Shown here: one piece after another, positions 9,766 to 20,459 of the stretch
Layout: each line of letters starts with the position of its first letter
Numbering within the stretch: position 1 is the stretch's first letter
Assembly: GCA_008931825.1 (NCBI GenBank)
Contig: QXVZ01027109.1
Location: forward strand, 1 to 34,447
Length of the DNA: 34,447 bases
Source of the DNA: Phallusia fumigata
Taxonomy: Eukaryota > Chordata > Ascidiacea > Phlebobranchia > Ascidiidae
Reading direction: 5' to 3'
Notes under the pieces: generated by a model
The model's database searches: none
Told to the model about the DNA's origin: nothing
Seen by the model: the letters and a program-made list of their open reading frames with translations, nothing else
Program-made: the position numbers and the translations under genes

Positions 9766-12700
9766 ATGTGGAAGTTCTTTGCACTTTTTGCGCTCTGCGC
9801 ATTTTCGTCCGCGGTGAGAGGCGAAGGTAAGTTGACTTTAAATTAGCAAAAAACATGCAAATTTATATTTTCCTTTCTTTACTATAGAAGTCAAGGACTG
9901 CAGAGATGAACTGAGAAATGACGGAATAGTTATCACATGTATGTATGCCAAGTTTTAAATATTATTGGGACATACTCACAAATACCTTTATATTTATTAG
10001 CTGTGAAAATTGATTGCTACGCTGATCAATGCAATCAATACCCAAGTGAAATTGTTGGTCCAGATAGCATATGTCCAGATCACTGCGCGTCATATGGGGG
10101 CGGATGCTGGACAAAAATTAGTAAGTTTGGTTTCAAACAAGTATACTGTACCTCCTGAATATGTAATTTGTAAATATAATCGCTTGGACGTCGAAATTTA
10201 ATAGCTATTAAAAAAAAATGTTGACCGTAAATGCACACATTTTGCCGCATTTGTTCGACGCTCATTCCTGGTCCCATTGCACATCTTATTATTATCATCG
10301 TAGTTTTTGTACTAAAGTGAAGCTTTTAAAAAGTTTTGATTGCAAAATATCGATCAAAGTTTTGGGTCCACTGGATATGAATTGAATTTTGTTCCAATCC
10401 TGTTTTCGTAAATTTGACAACAAGGGTTCTTGATGAATATTTCCAAGGTGTTTTACAAAAAATTATGTTTAATTACAGTTCCAGAGAAGATACTAAAACT
10501 AAAATACGCAAAGAAGTCCGAAGAAGTGTCGGGAAGATTTCATGCAGGTACACATCGTCTTGCGCTGACGTAGTTTCTAACCCAATGTGTCAATCAAATT
10601 CAACAGCCGTATATATAACACAGGTGGTGGAGGCGTCATTGGTGCTGGTGGACTTTACCCATTTCCGTCTTCTGGTCTTCCACCAGCTCTTCCACCCTTC
10701 CCTCAGCTGTGCCCGAAAGAGTTTCCAGACAACTGCGGCATCAATCCCCACGATCCGCACCTGTTCAAACTGCTTGAGGCCCCACTGAACGTACCGTACT
10801 GCCAAAGGTGAAAATGCTTTTTTGATGACCTATTTCATTTAGAACGTAAATTTTTACTCTCGAGGTATAAGTTAATCAGTAACAACGTACTTCTCAGAGT
10901 CTAGCTTTGCTGTTTCTTTTGTGGTTTTTATCTGTTGTGTACAAATTAAAATCAGTCGGTAAAAATATCATTATTTGGTTAGACAGACAGTCGTACTGTT
11001 TAGAAACATTTTTGGCCATTTTATAATTTCAGCACAGTATGCCCAGTTTGCCGGGCTGCCAAATACCAACATAATGGACAAAGTTTCTTTCTGTCTCTAG
11101 AACTCCGTGTAGCAGCAGCAACCCAGCTCTCGAAAACGACCGACTGGCGTGTCATTCACAACCCGGTTGTTATTTCGACGTGGAATTGGCGACACTTCGA
11201 CGTGCTATTGGTTACAGCGTCCTTCCTGGCGTCCCAACATGCCATCTTGCTATTCGCAATGTTGCGTTTCACCGACATGTCCGAAACTACGTCCGAAAGG
11301 TTCGTAACACCCGAGGTTTAAGGTTTAGTTATTGACATTAACATTTTTTTAAATTGTCAGGTAACTCCTATTCACAGTCCACATTTTGTACATGTTAGTT
11401 CATGGCTGCGCCAAGCATATATTATTTATTTGCATTAACGTTTTTTTGCAGAGTGGAAAGGAATGGAGCGGTTTGTACACAAACTGTTTACTCGAACAAA
11501 ACAAGGATGAAATCGAAGAAACGCCTGCCGGGTGTTACATGGTCGACGTCCTTCAGTACATAGGAATCAAACCAAAACGGGCGGGATGGAGAGGTAAATA
11601 TGTNCCCACGATCCGCACCTGTTCAAACTGCTTGAGGCCCCACTGAACGTACCGTACTGCCAAAGGTGAAAATGCTTTTTTGATGACCTATTTCATTTAG
11701 AACGTAAATTTTTACTCTCGAGGTATAAGTTAATCAGTAACAACGTACTTCTCAGAGTCTAGCTTTGCTGTTTCTTTTGTGGTTTTTATCTGTTGTGTAC
11801 AAATTAAAATCAGTCGGTAAAAATATCATTATTTGGTTAGACAGACAGTCGTACTGTTTAGAAACATTTTTGGCCATTTTATAATTTCAGCACAGTATGC
11901 CCAGTTTGCCGGGCTGCCAAATACCAACATAATGGACAAAGTTTCTTTCTGTCTCTAGAACTCCGTGTAGCAGCAGCAACCCAGCTCTCGAAAACGACCG
12001 ACTGGCGTGTCATTCACAACCCGGTTGTTATTTCGACGTGGAATTGGCGACACTTCGACGTGCTATTGGTTACAGCGTCCTTCCTGGCGTCCCAACATGC
12101 CATCTTGCTATTCGCAATGTTGCGTTTCACCGACATGTCCGAAACTACGTCCGAAAGGTTCGTAACACCCGAGGTTTAAGGTTTAGTTATTGACATTAAC
12201 ATTTTTTTAAATTGTCAGGTAACTCCTATTCACAGTCCACATTTTGTACATGTTAGTTCATGGCTGCGCCAAGCATATATTATTTATTTGCATTAACGTT
12301 TTTTTGCAGAGTGGAAAGGAATGGAGCGGTTTGTACACAAACTGTTTACTCGAACAAAACAAGGATGAAATCGAAGAAACGCCTGCCGGGTGTTACATGG
12401 TCGACGTCCTTCAGTACATAGGAATTAAACCAAAACGGGCGGGATGGAGAGGTAAATATGTCCATAAAGGCACACTACCCTTATGTTTGACTACATTCTC
12501 TTTTTTTTAAATAGTGTCACGCTGTGTATGTTATAAACCTACACGGTTTTACAGGTATCACTCTCAAAGAATGTTCCCTGTTGGGTGGCTGCTTCAAGTC
12601 GGGCTTGGGCTGCTACTATCCGGCTCAGCCGCGTCACGTTAATGTGCGATCCGGGGAAGACCCCTACCGTAATCCCACGCCAAGGCCAGGAGACATCTAT

Positions 12701-14996
12701 GGACAACCGCTGTGTCTTCCCTTAAGTCTGCAATCTTCTCCCAGCGATTTCCTCAACAGTTACCACCACTGTTTGNAATTAATCAGTAACAATGTACTTC
12801 TCAGAGTCTAGCTTTGCTGTTTCTTTGCTCTGGTTTTATCTATTGTGTACAAATTAAAATCAGTCGGTAAAAATATCATCATTTGGTTAGACAGACAGTC
12901 GTACTGTTTTGGAACATTTTTAGCCATTTGATAATTTCAGCACAGTATGCCCAGTTTGCCGGGCTGCCAAATACCAACATAATGGATAAAGTTTCTTTCT
13001 GTCTCTAGAACTCCGTGCAGCAGCAGCAACCCAGCTCTCGAAAACGACCGACTGGCGTGTCATTCACAACCCGGTTGTTATTTCGACGTGGAATTGGCGA
13101 CACTTCGACGCGCTATTGGTTACAGCGTCCTTCCTGGCGTCCCAACATGCCATCTTGCTATTCGCAATGTTGCGTTTCACCGACATGTCCGAAACTACGT
13201 CCGAAAGGTACGTAACACCCGAGGTTTAAGGTTTACTTATTGACATTAACATTTTTTTTTTAAATTGTCAGGTAACTCCTATTCACAGTCCACATTTTGT
13301 ACATGTTAGTTCATGGCTGCGCCAAGCATATATTATTTATTTGCATTAACGCTTATTTGCAGAGTGGAAAGGAATGGAGCGGTTTGTACACAAACTGTTT
13401 ACTCGAACAAAACAAGGATGAAATCGAAGAAACGCCTGCCGGGTGTTACATGGTCGACGTCCTTCAGTACATAGGAATCAAACCAAAACGGGCGGGATGG
13501 AGAGGTAAATATGATCATGTTAAAGGCACACAACCCTTATGTTTTACTACATTCCGTCTGTTTTCAAATATTGTCACGCTGTGTATGTTATAAACCTTAA
13601 CGGTTTTACAGGTATCACTCCCAAAGAATGTTCCCTGTTGGGTGGCTGCTTCAAGTCGGGCTTGGGCTGCTACTATCCGGCTCAGCCGCGTCACGTGAAT
13701 GTGCGATCCGGGGAAGACCCCTACCGTAGTCCCACGCCAAGGCCAGGAGACATCTATGGGCAACCACTGTGTCTTCCCCTAAGTCTGCAATCTTCTCCCG
13801 GCGATTTCCTCAACAGTTACCACCACTGTTTGCAATCGGGATGCGTCGTTGACCCGTCGATCACCCAGAAAACCCTATTCCACAAACTGCTGAACATCAC
13901 TCTCACATTGGTTCCGCAGCACATAAGGCAGCAATACTACGATCTAATCCAGAAGGGTGTTATATCTGCCGACAACTGGGAATATTACCTGAACAAACTT
14001 CAGTCCGAGCCACAATATCCCACGCATCCGTTCGGCAACCAAGCGGGGGCCTCTGTGGACATTCTCGCCTATACCTTAGCACTACAGGCAAACAAGAACC
14101 GCTCGAATGGTTTGCCGCGCCCTGGACAATATCCAAACGGTCGCTCCCACGGTAACAATCCCGGTTTTCAGTTCAACTTTCCCGGTAACCAGTACCCCTC
14201 CTTTGGAAACCCATCCGGCGCTGGCACAATCCACCCACCTCGACCCGCATGTCCCTATCACAACTACAACGTTGCTTCCTTTTACCCGCTAAAGGGAAGC
14301 TTCGCAGGGTGTTGCGAGGAATCTCTATGTTACATTCCACGCAATCAACTTAAACATCAGTTCTCGGGGGTCGCGCCATACCATTCCAACTGGCAAAAGT
14401 GGTCCGACTGTACTGCCTCGTGTGGAGGAGGTCGCCGCACCAGAAAACGACGATGCGTTTCGTACAAGAACCAAGCTTGCGCCTCGGGTGCTGACAACAC
14501 CCAGGTGGAGGTTTGTAACAACAACCAGTGTCCGCACTATGGTCCTTGGGGTAACTGGGGCGTGTGTGATGCTTCCTGCGGAGGTGGAACACAAACGCGC
14601 CAGCGATCCTGCGTTCCATCCGATGGACGTTGTTCCGGCGTCAATCAAGAAACGAGAGATTGTCAGACAGGAAAATGTCCAACTCTCAGCCAGTGGTCCG
14701 CTTTTGGAAGTTGCAGCGTCACCTGCGGTGTTGGGGAAAAGATTCGTACACGAAGCTGTACCCACGGCGGTGTGTACGGTTGCCACGCTGTGACTGAACC
14801 ACTCCAGGAAACCGTACGTTGCGAAATCTTTTGCGGGAAGGCGGTCAAAGTGGCTACAACAGCTTGCGAGTACCCCGACTGCCAAGTGACCACCGCCTAC
14901 AGATGCGAGTACCAAGGGGGAACTGGCCACTGTCCTGACTTCAAACAGAGCGTAACCACACGCTGTTTTGAAGGATATTGTTATTACGGCAAATGA
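9766..14996 (+). CDS. Secreted cysteine-rich protein with three TSP1 repeats, about 736 aa, paralogue of upstream gene
   Basis: Exons: 9766-9826, 9888-9938, 10001-10120, 10479-10547, 10624-10807, one copy of the 199-nt exon (11101-11299, 11959-12157 or 13009-13207), one copy of the 142-nt exon (11452-11593, 12310-12451 or 13363-13504), then 13612-14996 ending in TGA. Using one copy of each gives an open frame of 737 codons. Residues 1-19 are a signal peptide (MWKFFALFALCAFSSAVRG). The exons of 69, 199 and 142 nt have the same lengths and phases as in the upstream gene, and the cysteine array aligns throughout (QPGCYFD, PAGCYMVD, LGCYYP, QSGCVVD, AGCCEESLCY). TSP1 repeats begin near W536, W588 and W637. 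The linker before them is Gly/Asn/Pro-rich, without the PYPQPN repeat. The N-terminal coding exon is split by an intron absent from the paralogue. Internal exons are repeated at N-marked joints, probably through misassembly. The likely role is structural and extracellular. Confidence 0.85.
10747..11603 (+). repeat. Duplicated block, copy A (end of exon 5 to intron 7)
   Basis: This block of 857 bases recurs at 11605-12461 with one difference seen by eye, C11568 versus T12426, a synonymous Ile codon change. It holds the 3' end of the 184-nt exon, the 199-nt exon and the 142-nt exon. It ends at a single N (11604). Confidence 0.85.
11605..12775 (+). repeat. Duplicated block, copy B (through start of last exon)
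   Basis: Copy B starts inside the 184-nt exon without its acceptor, repeats the 199-nt and 142-nt exons, and continues into the last exon from 12555, which is cut at N 12776. Its part from 11728 corresponds to copy C (12777-13832) with scattered substitutions and small indels, mostly in introns. The 142-nt exon exits in phase 1 while the 199-nt exon must be entered in phase 2, so splicing the copies in series breaks the frame. Confidence 0.8.
12777..13832 (+). repeat. Duplicated block, copy C, joined to the complete last exon
   Basis: Copy C begins within the intron before the 199-nt exon and runs uninterrupted into the full last exon. It differs from copies A and B at a few percent of positions, including the donor after the 199-nt exon (GTACGT here, GTTCGT in A and B). 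This looks like allelic divergence. Confidence 0.8.
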
Positions 14997-15114
14997 GTTT
15001 CGACCCTTAACCTAGATTTGTGTATTTAGCCGTTGTTTTGTCGGTGCAGTTATATATGATTTTGTTGTTGTAATCTGTCAAGTGGCTCAATCCTAATGTA
15101 AGAAGGAATCTATC

Positions 15115-15127
15115 AATAAACAATAAA
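15115..15127 (+). terminator. Polyadenylation signals of second TSP1 gene
   Basis: Two AATAAA hexamers (15115-15120 and 15122-15127) lie about 120 bases after the TGA stop, giving a short 3' UTR. Confidence 0.6.
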
Positions 15128-18100
15128 TGCATGTATTTACATTCTTGTGCCTTTGAGTTGACTGTTTCTGATTCTGGTAAGGCAACAACACTACATAATA
15201 TGGGAATATGGGATAAACGTCGGAACTAAACTTTACTCGTTGCAGCTGCATTTTCATCGTAACCGACATATGAAAAGGATTTTCATACCAGAGTTGGGCC
15301 AATTATACGACTTTAGGTTACCACATAAATAGTCCACTCCTCTAACTTTTTCATTTGCATTAAACTGATCTAAGATGATGAAAGGGGATACATTTGCATG
15401 TTGCCAGCTATCAGTTTGATGACTTTTTTTCTTTACATTAGGTTTTTGCAAATGAGTTTAAAACGGGTACATGGCCAAACTATTCACCAATGCTAGTGAA
15501 AAGGTTGACACAAGCTGTCAAAAATGTTTGCATCGACTTCCTACTTTTTACTAAATACATATAGCTGTAGAACTATAGGAACTCATTACGTGGCCTTAAA
15601 TTTCCAGATCAACCAATAAGGATCCGCTTCACCGACGTAAATCCTGTTTTATATGGCACATAGTGACTTTAAATTCTTTAACACGATACCCATAAGGTGG
15701 CGCTGTCAAGTCACAAACATTTTCTGATAAAGTGCGCAGCTGCACAACTGAACAAAACAATAACACTCAATGCCCAGATTCTTGTTGTTGCCATCCAGCA
15801 GAGCTGGTAAACAGTGTAACCTTCGTTGCAAGTCGAATCGGAACGGCGTTCTGTATTCCTGGAATCTCAACGTCGGTTCTGGTGTAAGTTTCGTAACTTT
15901 CGCGTGTTGCAACACAGCGATTTCGTGTTCCCTCGATTCAAGTCGATTCAAATACCAATGAAATACAAGATTCACCTAAAGGAGTGGATTCTCAAACTGT
16001 GCGCTTTCAGATTTCGGTCTGTTTTGTCATAAAAGTAAATTATGTGAGAGACTTTTGCTTAATGTTGAAATGTGGGTTTGCTAGCAGAGCTAAAACATTG
16101 TTTTGATCTTAATTGTTGCCGAAAGCAGCCTTGACACATCACATTAAAGTTGACATACTCCTTGTGTTTTAGGAATGCAACGCGAAAAAATATAAGTTGT
16201 TAATGCGTCGCCGCAAGCATAACAAAGTTTGAACTACTGCCCTAAAGGGACAACGGTTGAGGAGATTTATTGTCTTTACATAGATGCCTTCACTGAATCT
16301 ACTGATGAAATCTGAATAGGTAACAATTGTTGGTTTTGAGCTTGATCTGGTAATCACGCACATTTCTACAAGAATACATATTCTGTTGTTGGCCTAACCA
16401 TAACACGGTTTGCCGAAATACACCTGTGTCGTTTGGTTCCCATTCAATAGCATGGTTTTATCGGAGTCCAAATACCTTATTTTATTTTAGATGTGAAATT
16501 ACGCACCAGCTCCCGAAACATTGACTCGGTAGGTTTACACGTGGCTTCGCAAGCAGAAAAATAAAGTAATTGATAGTTCCTGAAAGCAACAACATAAATA
16601 CTTTCCACCCGCGTTGTTAAGTTGCTTGAAAAAATGACTTTTGGACCAGTGACAACAACAATTTGTGGCTGGTGCAGGAAATCCGCCGAGGCGTTAAAAA
16701 GCTCTTGTTTTGGATGACTGAACACAAGCGAACGTTTATCGGCGACAACTGGAAAACTTGGCAAGTTTACAAATTACTCTTAGTACAAGTCGGGTACTTT
16801 ACCAAGCGGGTTTACAATCCTTAGATTATCCGTCTTTTGGTGACGAAACAAGAAGGCGGGGCCAGGCCAACAAAGGTCCCTTCACACAAGAACACAACAG
16901 CTAGGCTTGACTCAACTCTTGCGGTTGACAGTTCGTCTTGTGTGCTCAACACGGATAATCCGCCAGCTTCTGCCAACTCTAGTATCGCCTAAAAGCGGAT
17001 TACGTTGTCGATTTGCGACGGCTGCGGATGCCACCAGTTCATTCCGCGGCGGATCATGAAACGTCATAGGTTGAGCCGAGATATGACGCGATATTGTTTA
17101 GCGTCGCCGGGCGGTAATCGCCTTTGTCACCGGTGTTGCGATTTGCAACGAAGGCTTCAAATCGTTTAACGTCACCTATAATGGCCGTAACTGTCGCATT
17201 CCAACGTCTTCCATCAACAAGGTCAACACGGGCACTTATCGCACAAAAGTGAAATTTAGCCTTTGACACATCAAAAGCTGCGACTGATGAATATTAACGT
17301 CCGAATTCGGTTTATAAGAATATAATAAAGGTGGTAAGAAATGACAAACATTTTGAATTAAAAAGGGACGTGGATGCTGTGATTCTACTTTTTAATAATC
17401 AAATGCTGCCTTACTGGAAATAACATATAGGTGGTGGTTGTTTCATAATGTTTAATATCATGTAATTTTTCCTGACAAAATACAGCAGAAAAAACATTAT
17501 CGCGAAAGTTTGTTGCGCAAGATTTCTTACTGGAAGCCTAAAATCAACGAAACAACCCTGGCTTGTAGTCGCATTCAATGCCGTTGTTATCAGCATGGCG
17601 GTAAACCTCTAATAATGAGATAACGCGCAATTTATGGCCGCAATCCACGAACTGGAACATGGCGATACAGATATGTTTTGAAAAGTTCATTGCCCTTGGC
17701 CCTTACGGCACGTGCCTTACACTTGCTGACAATACAGATCGACCGTGAAAGGTTTGATTATTTTTACATTTTAAAACGGGTGTTTTTAAATACTGAAGCA
17801 ACATCGTGACGTAGCGCAAATAAACGGGTAGGTAAATCATGTGAACGCAAGACCATTGTATGTAGACGTGATTGTCTTGACAAATAAGGAGATAGGTGTT
17901 GCGAGTGTCGTACTTAGAGCTATTTTTATTTTATGACGAAGCCGGTAGGTTGCTGTTTTGTCGGTCTCCGCGTGTTACAGGCCGGTGTAATCACGTCAAA
18001 TGATTTTACGGAGAGTTTTACATACAAATCGTAAAGGGTTGCACGCAAAACCCTTGCATCACTCGGCGTCATGTATGCAAACAAGAAACGCGATACGGCT

Positions 18101-20146
18101 GGATCCCCACTCAACATGGACAAAACACCAAACGTCCTGTGATGGGGGCGTTGCCGAAATTTCTCGAAACCGGTGGTGACAGCAAGAAAGAGGCATCCGG
18201 AAAGTGACAGATCGTTCCTGTTACGTCCGCAGAAAAGATACGCCCGTGTAGGTGTTTGCTCAGCGCTGATACTCGGCCCTTGCTTATCGCCGGCTTGCGC
18301 ACAACGCCGTATTAAACTGGAGCTGGGTGACGAACAACCCTGGGCCGGTTGCGAAATTGCTCGGGCAGCAGTCGGTCGATCTTGCGTCAAAACTGGCTGC
18401 TACCGTCGATCTGCACACATCGCCGGTTGTCTATCGCCGAACATTGTATTTGCGGATTCACGTCGTGACGTCATGGAGGCGTGAATGACGTACATGATGC
18501 CGGTTGCTGTTTGTTCCTCTGGCACCAAGTCTACCCCGTGCGTGTTTTCTCTCCAAACAATCAGCAACCCAATAAGCAAGAGTGCGCGTGCAGGCCCCGT
18601 GCAAGATATTGCGAAAGTTGCTCAACTTTTAGTGGCAATTATTTCCCATCAGCCGCTGACGATAGCTCCATGGCCTTGGGTCGCAAACATCATACAGGGC
18701 AATCGTTGACGACAGTAGACAGCAATGTGAAATATATCTTCATTCATCTTAGTCACCAGGATTACACTCGGCAGAATTTGATATTTGTTGCTATACACCT
18801 TTGTTTTCCCCCGTTATCTGAACTCAAATCGGAATGACACACACAAGGTCAATAACACCTTAATCCCGTATAGGGGAAGACATGCCGCAACTACAATGGA
18901 AACCGCTCATTCCTCCGCAACAGTTAAAGGTAAACTTACGTCGATTTATACAAAATGACTGCGTGACGAAATCAAAATTGGGGTCCTGGTGAACCTCGAT
19001 ATCTCTGTATCAACCGTAATCGCCACATTACCTCATCCGCGAGATGACATCAGATAAAGTAGCACAGTCACCACACAAAAAATAAAGATGCGAAATCAAA
19101 TTTACTTATGATGTATTTTTTGGATGTGTACCCCCTTAAAGATGACGGTATTGGAGTAAAGTATACTTTTTGACGAGGTCATAAAACGTGTTTACCGTGA
19201 TGTTTTCCGGGCACTTTCTCTTTCTATGTTTATAAATGTGCGTAAGACAAAGTCTAGAAAGTTCGCAGTGTTGTAGTGTATTCGCCTGTTTTGTCAGCCC
19301 CAACAACAGGCTTCCACGTATCTTAAAAAGACATTTGTCAACCAAAACTGGTTCCTCTTTTGCGCCATACCTCAGGAGGTATAAATAGAGATAAGGGTAC
19401 TAAGTTTATGAAACAAAATATGACAGACAGTAAAATAAAACAATTTTTATTTATTTTTTTATCGCTTCATAAAGTTGTATACAAGAAACACATTTTCTTA
19501 TGTTTGTTTTTTGTACGCTCAATAATTGTAATTGTCACAAATGAACGAAATCCCCACGGTTTTGTATGCCTCAAAGTCACTCAGCAAGCGTTTTTTTACC
19601 AGCTTTACCGTGTTCAAAAACGAAGAATACCAATCATTTTGGCGGCTGCAGTTTAAGGCGTAGATTGTCCCTGCCGCGCAAAATCGCGCTGGAATGAAAA
19701 TTGGACGAATGCCTTTTTGCGGCATCGTTGCAGGAACCCTGTACGTTTTTAGGTGCGTTCAAGGTGGTAAGCGGCGTTATCTACAGTCATGGATATTTTG
19801 TAACTAACTCTGCCGTGTAGCCTAATAAGCCACGGCCAGAGGCGGTGTCGGCGACTGCACGCGAGTTCTGCTTATGGTGGAAAGAACCGAGCGGCCAAGG
19901 TAAGTTTGCAGCTTCCATCAGATTAACGAACTGTGGAAAATAAACCGTACAAAACCAGAACGAGTTCCAAGACTTCGCTCATTAGCAACGGGTGATGCGT
20001 GAATTATGTAAGTACACATAGGTTACATCGGCTGCCTACTTCCTAACAAACCTCGTAGTTTAGACAACGGTTTGATTGTGTATTTTGTACGCTGTCCTGT
20101 ATAAGCGCCGAAGGAGGTAGCACGTTTTTGTTTTTCAAAGTTTTGC
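15128..20146. other. Five-kilobase gene-free interval
   Basis: I found no exon chain on either strand. Reading frames of 60-154 codons occur, notably both strands of 17926-18484 where GC content rises, but none shows splice context, a recognisable domain or a signal peptide. The interval holds a perfect CRE palindrome (TGACGTCA, 18466-18473) and a group of GGATTA/TAATCC-type homeodomain motifs at 16824-17002. It may be regulatory. Confidence 0.4.
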
Positions 20147-20152
20147 TTTATT
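20147..20152 (-). terminator. Candidate polyadenylation signal of P450 gene
   Basis: TTTATT on the plus strand reads AATAAA on the minus strand, 308 bases beyond the P450 stop codon. It is the nearest canonical hexamer that I found. Confidence 0.4.
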
Positions 20153-20459
20153 AAACACGGGCGCACACATAATCACACAATCAAAATGCACCACGTAGCC
20201 AGGACTCTACGGCGTACTATTTATAGATGTATGCATACGGACGCAAATAAATTAAAAAATAAAATAAATATGGCTGAAACTTCTCGAGAAAAATGCGCAA
20301 GGCAAATGCGTAAAACAAGCAAGAAAAGTACAGGAAAGGTAAAATAAATAAATAAGTGTAGGAAAGTCGTATCAAAAGGGCAGTATAGCAAAGACGAAGA
20401 AAATGAAAAAGTAAAACCTGAAGTGATTGCCGTGGTAAACAAAAATGTAGTGTCTCAGC

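Noticed and set aside
14325-14930. 201-codon minus-strand reading frame
   Set aside because: It is the antisense shadow of the TSP1-coding last exon, whose cysteine and tryptophan codons and GC-rich composition remove stops on the other strand.
17926-18484. 154-codon minus-strand and 103-codon plus-strand frames in a GC-richer patch
   Set aside because: They overlap on opposite strands, show no domain or splice context, and are explained by local GC content. A real exon cannot be fully excluded.
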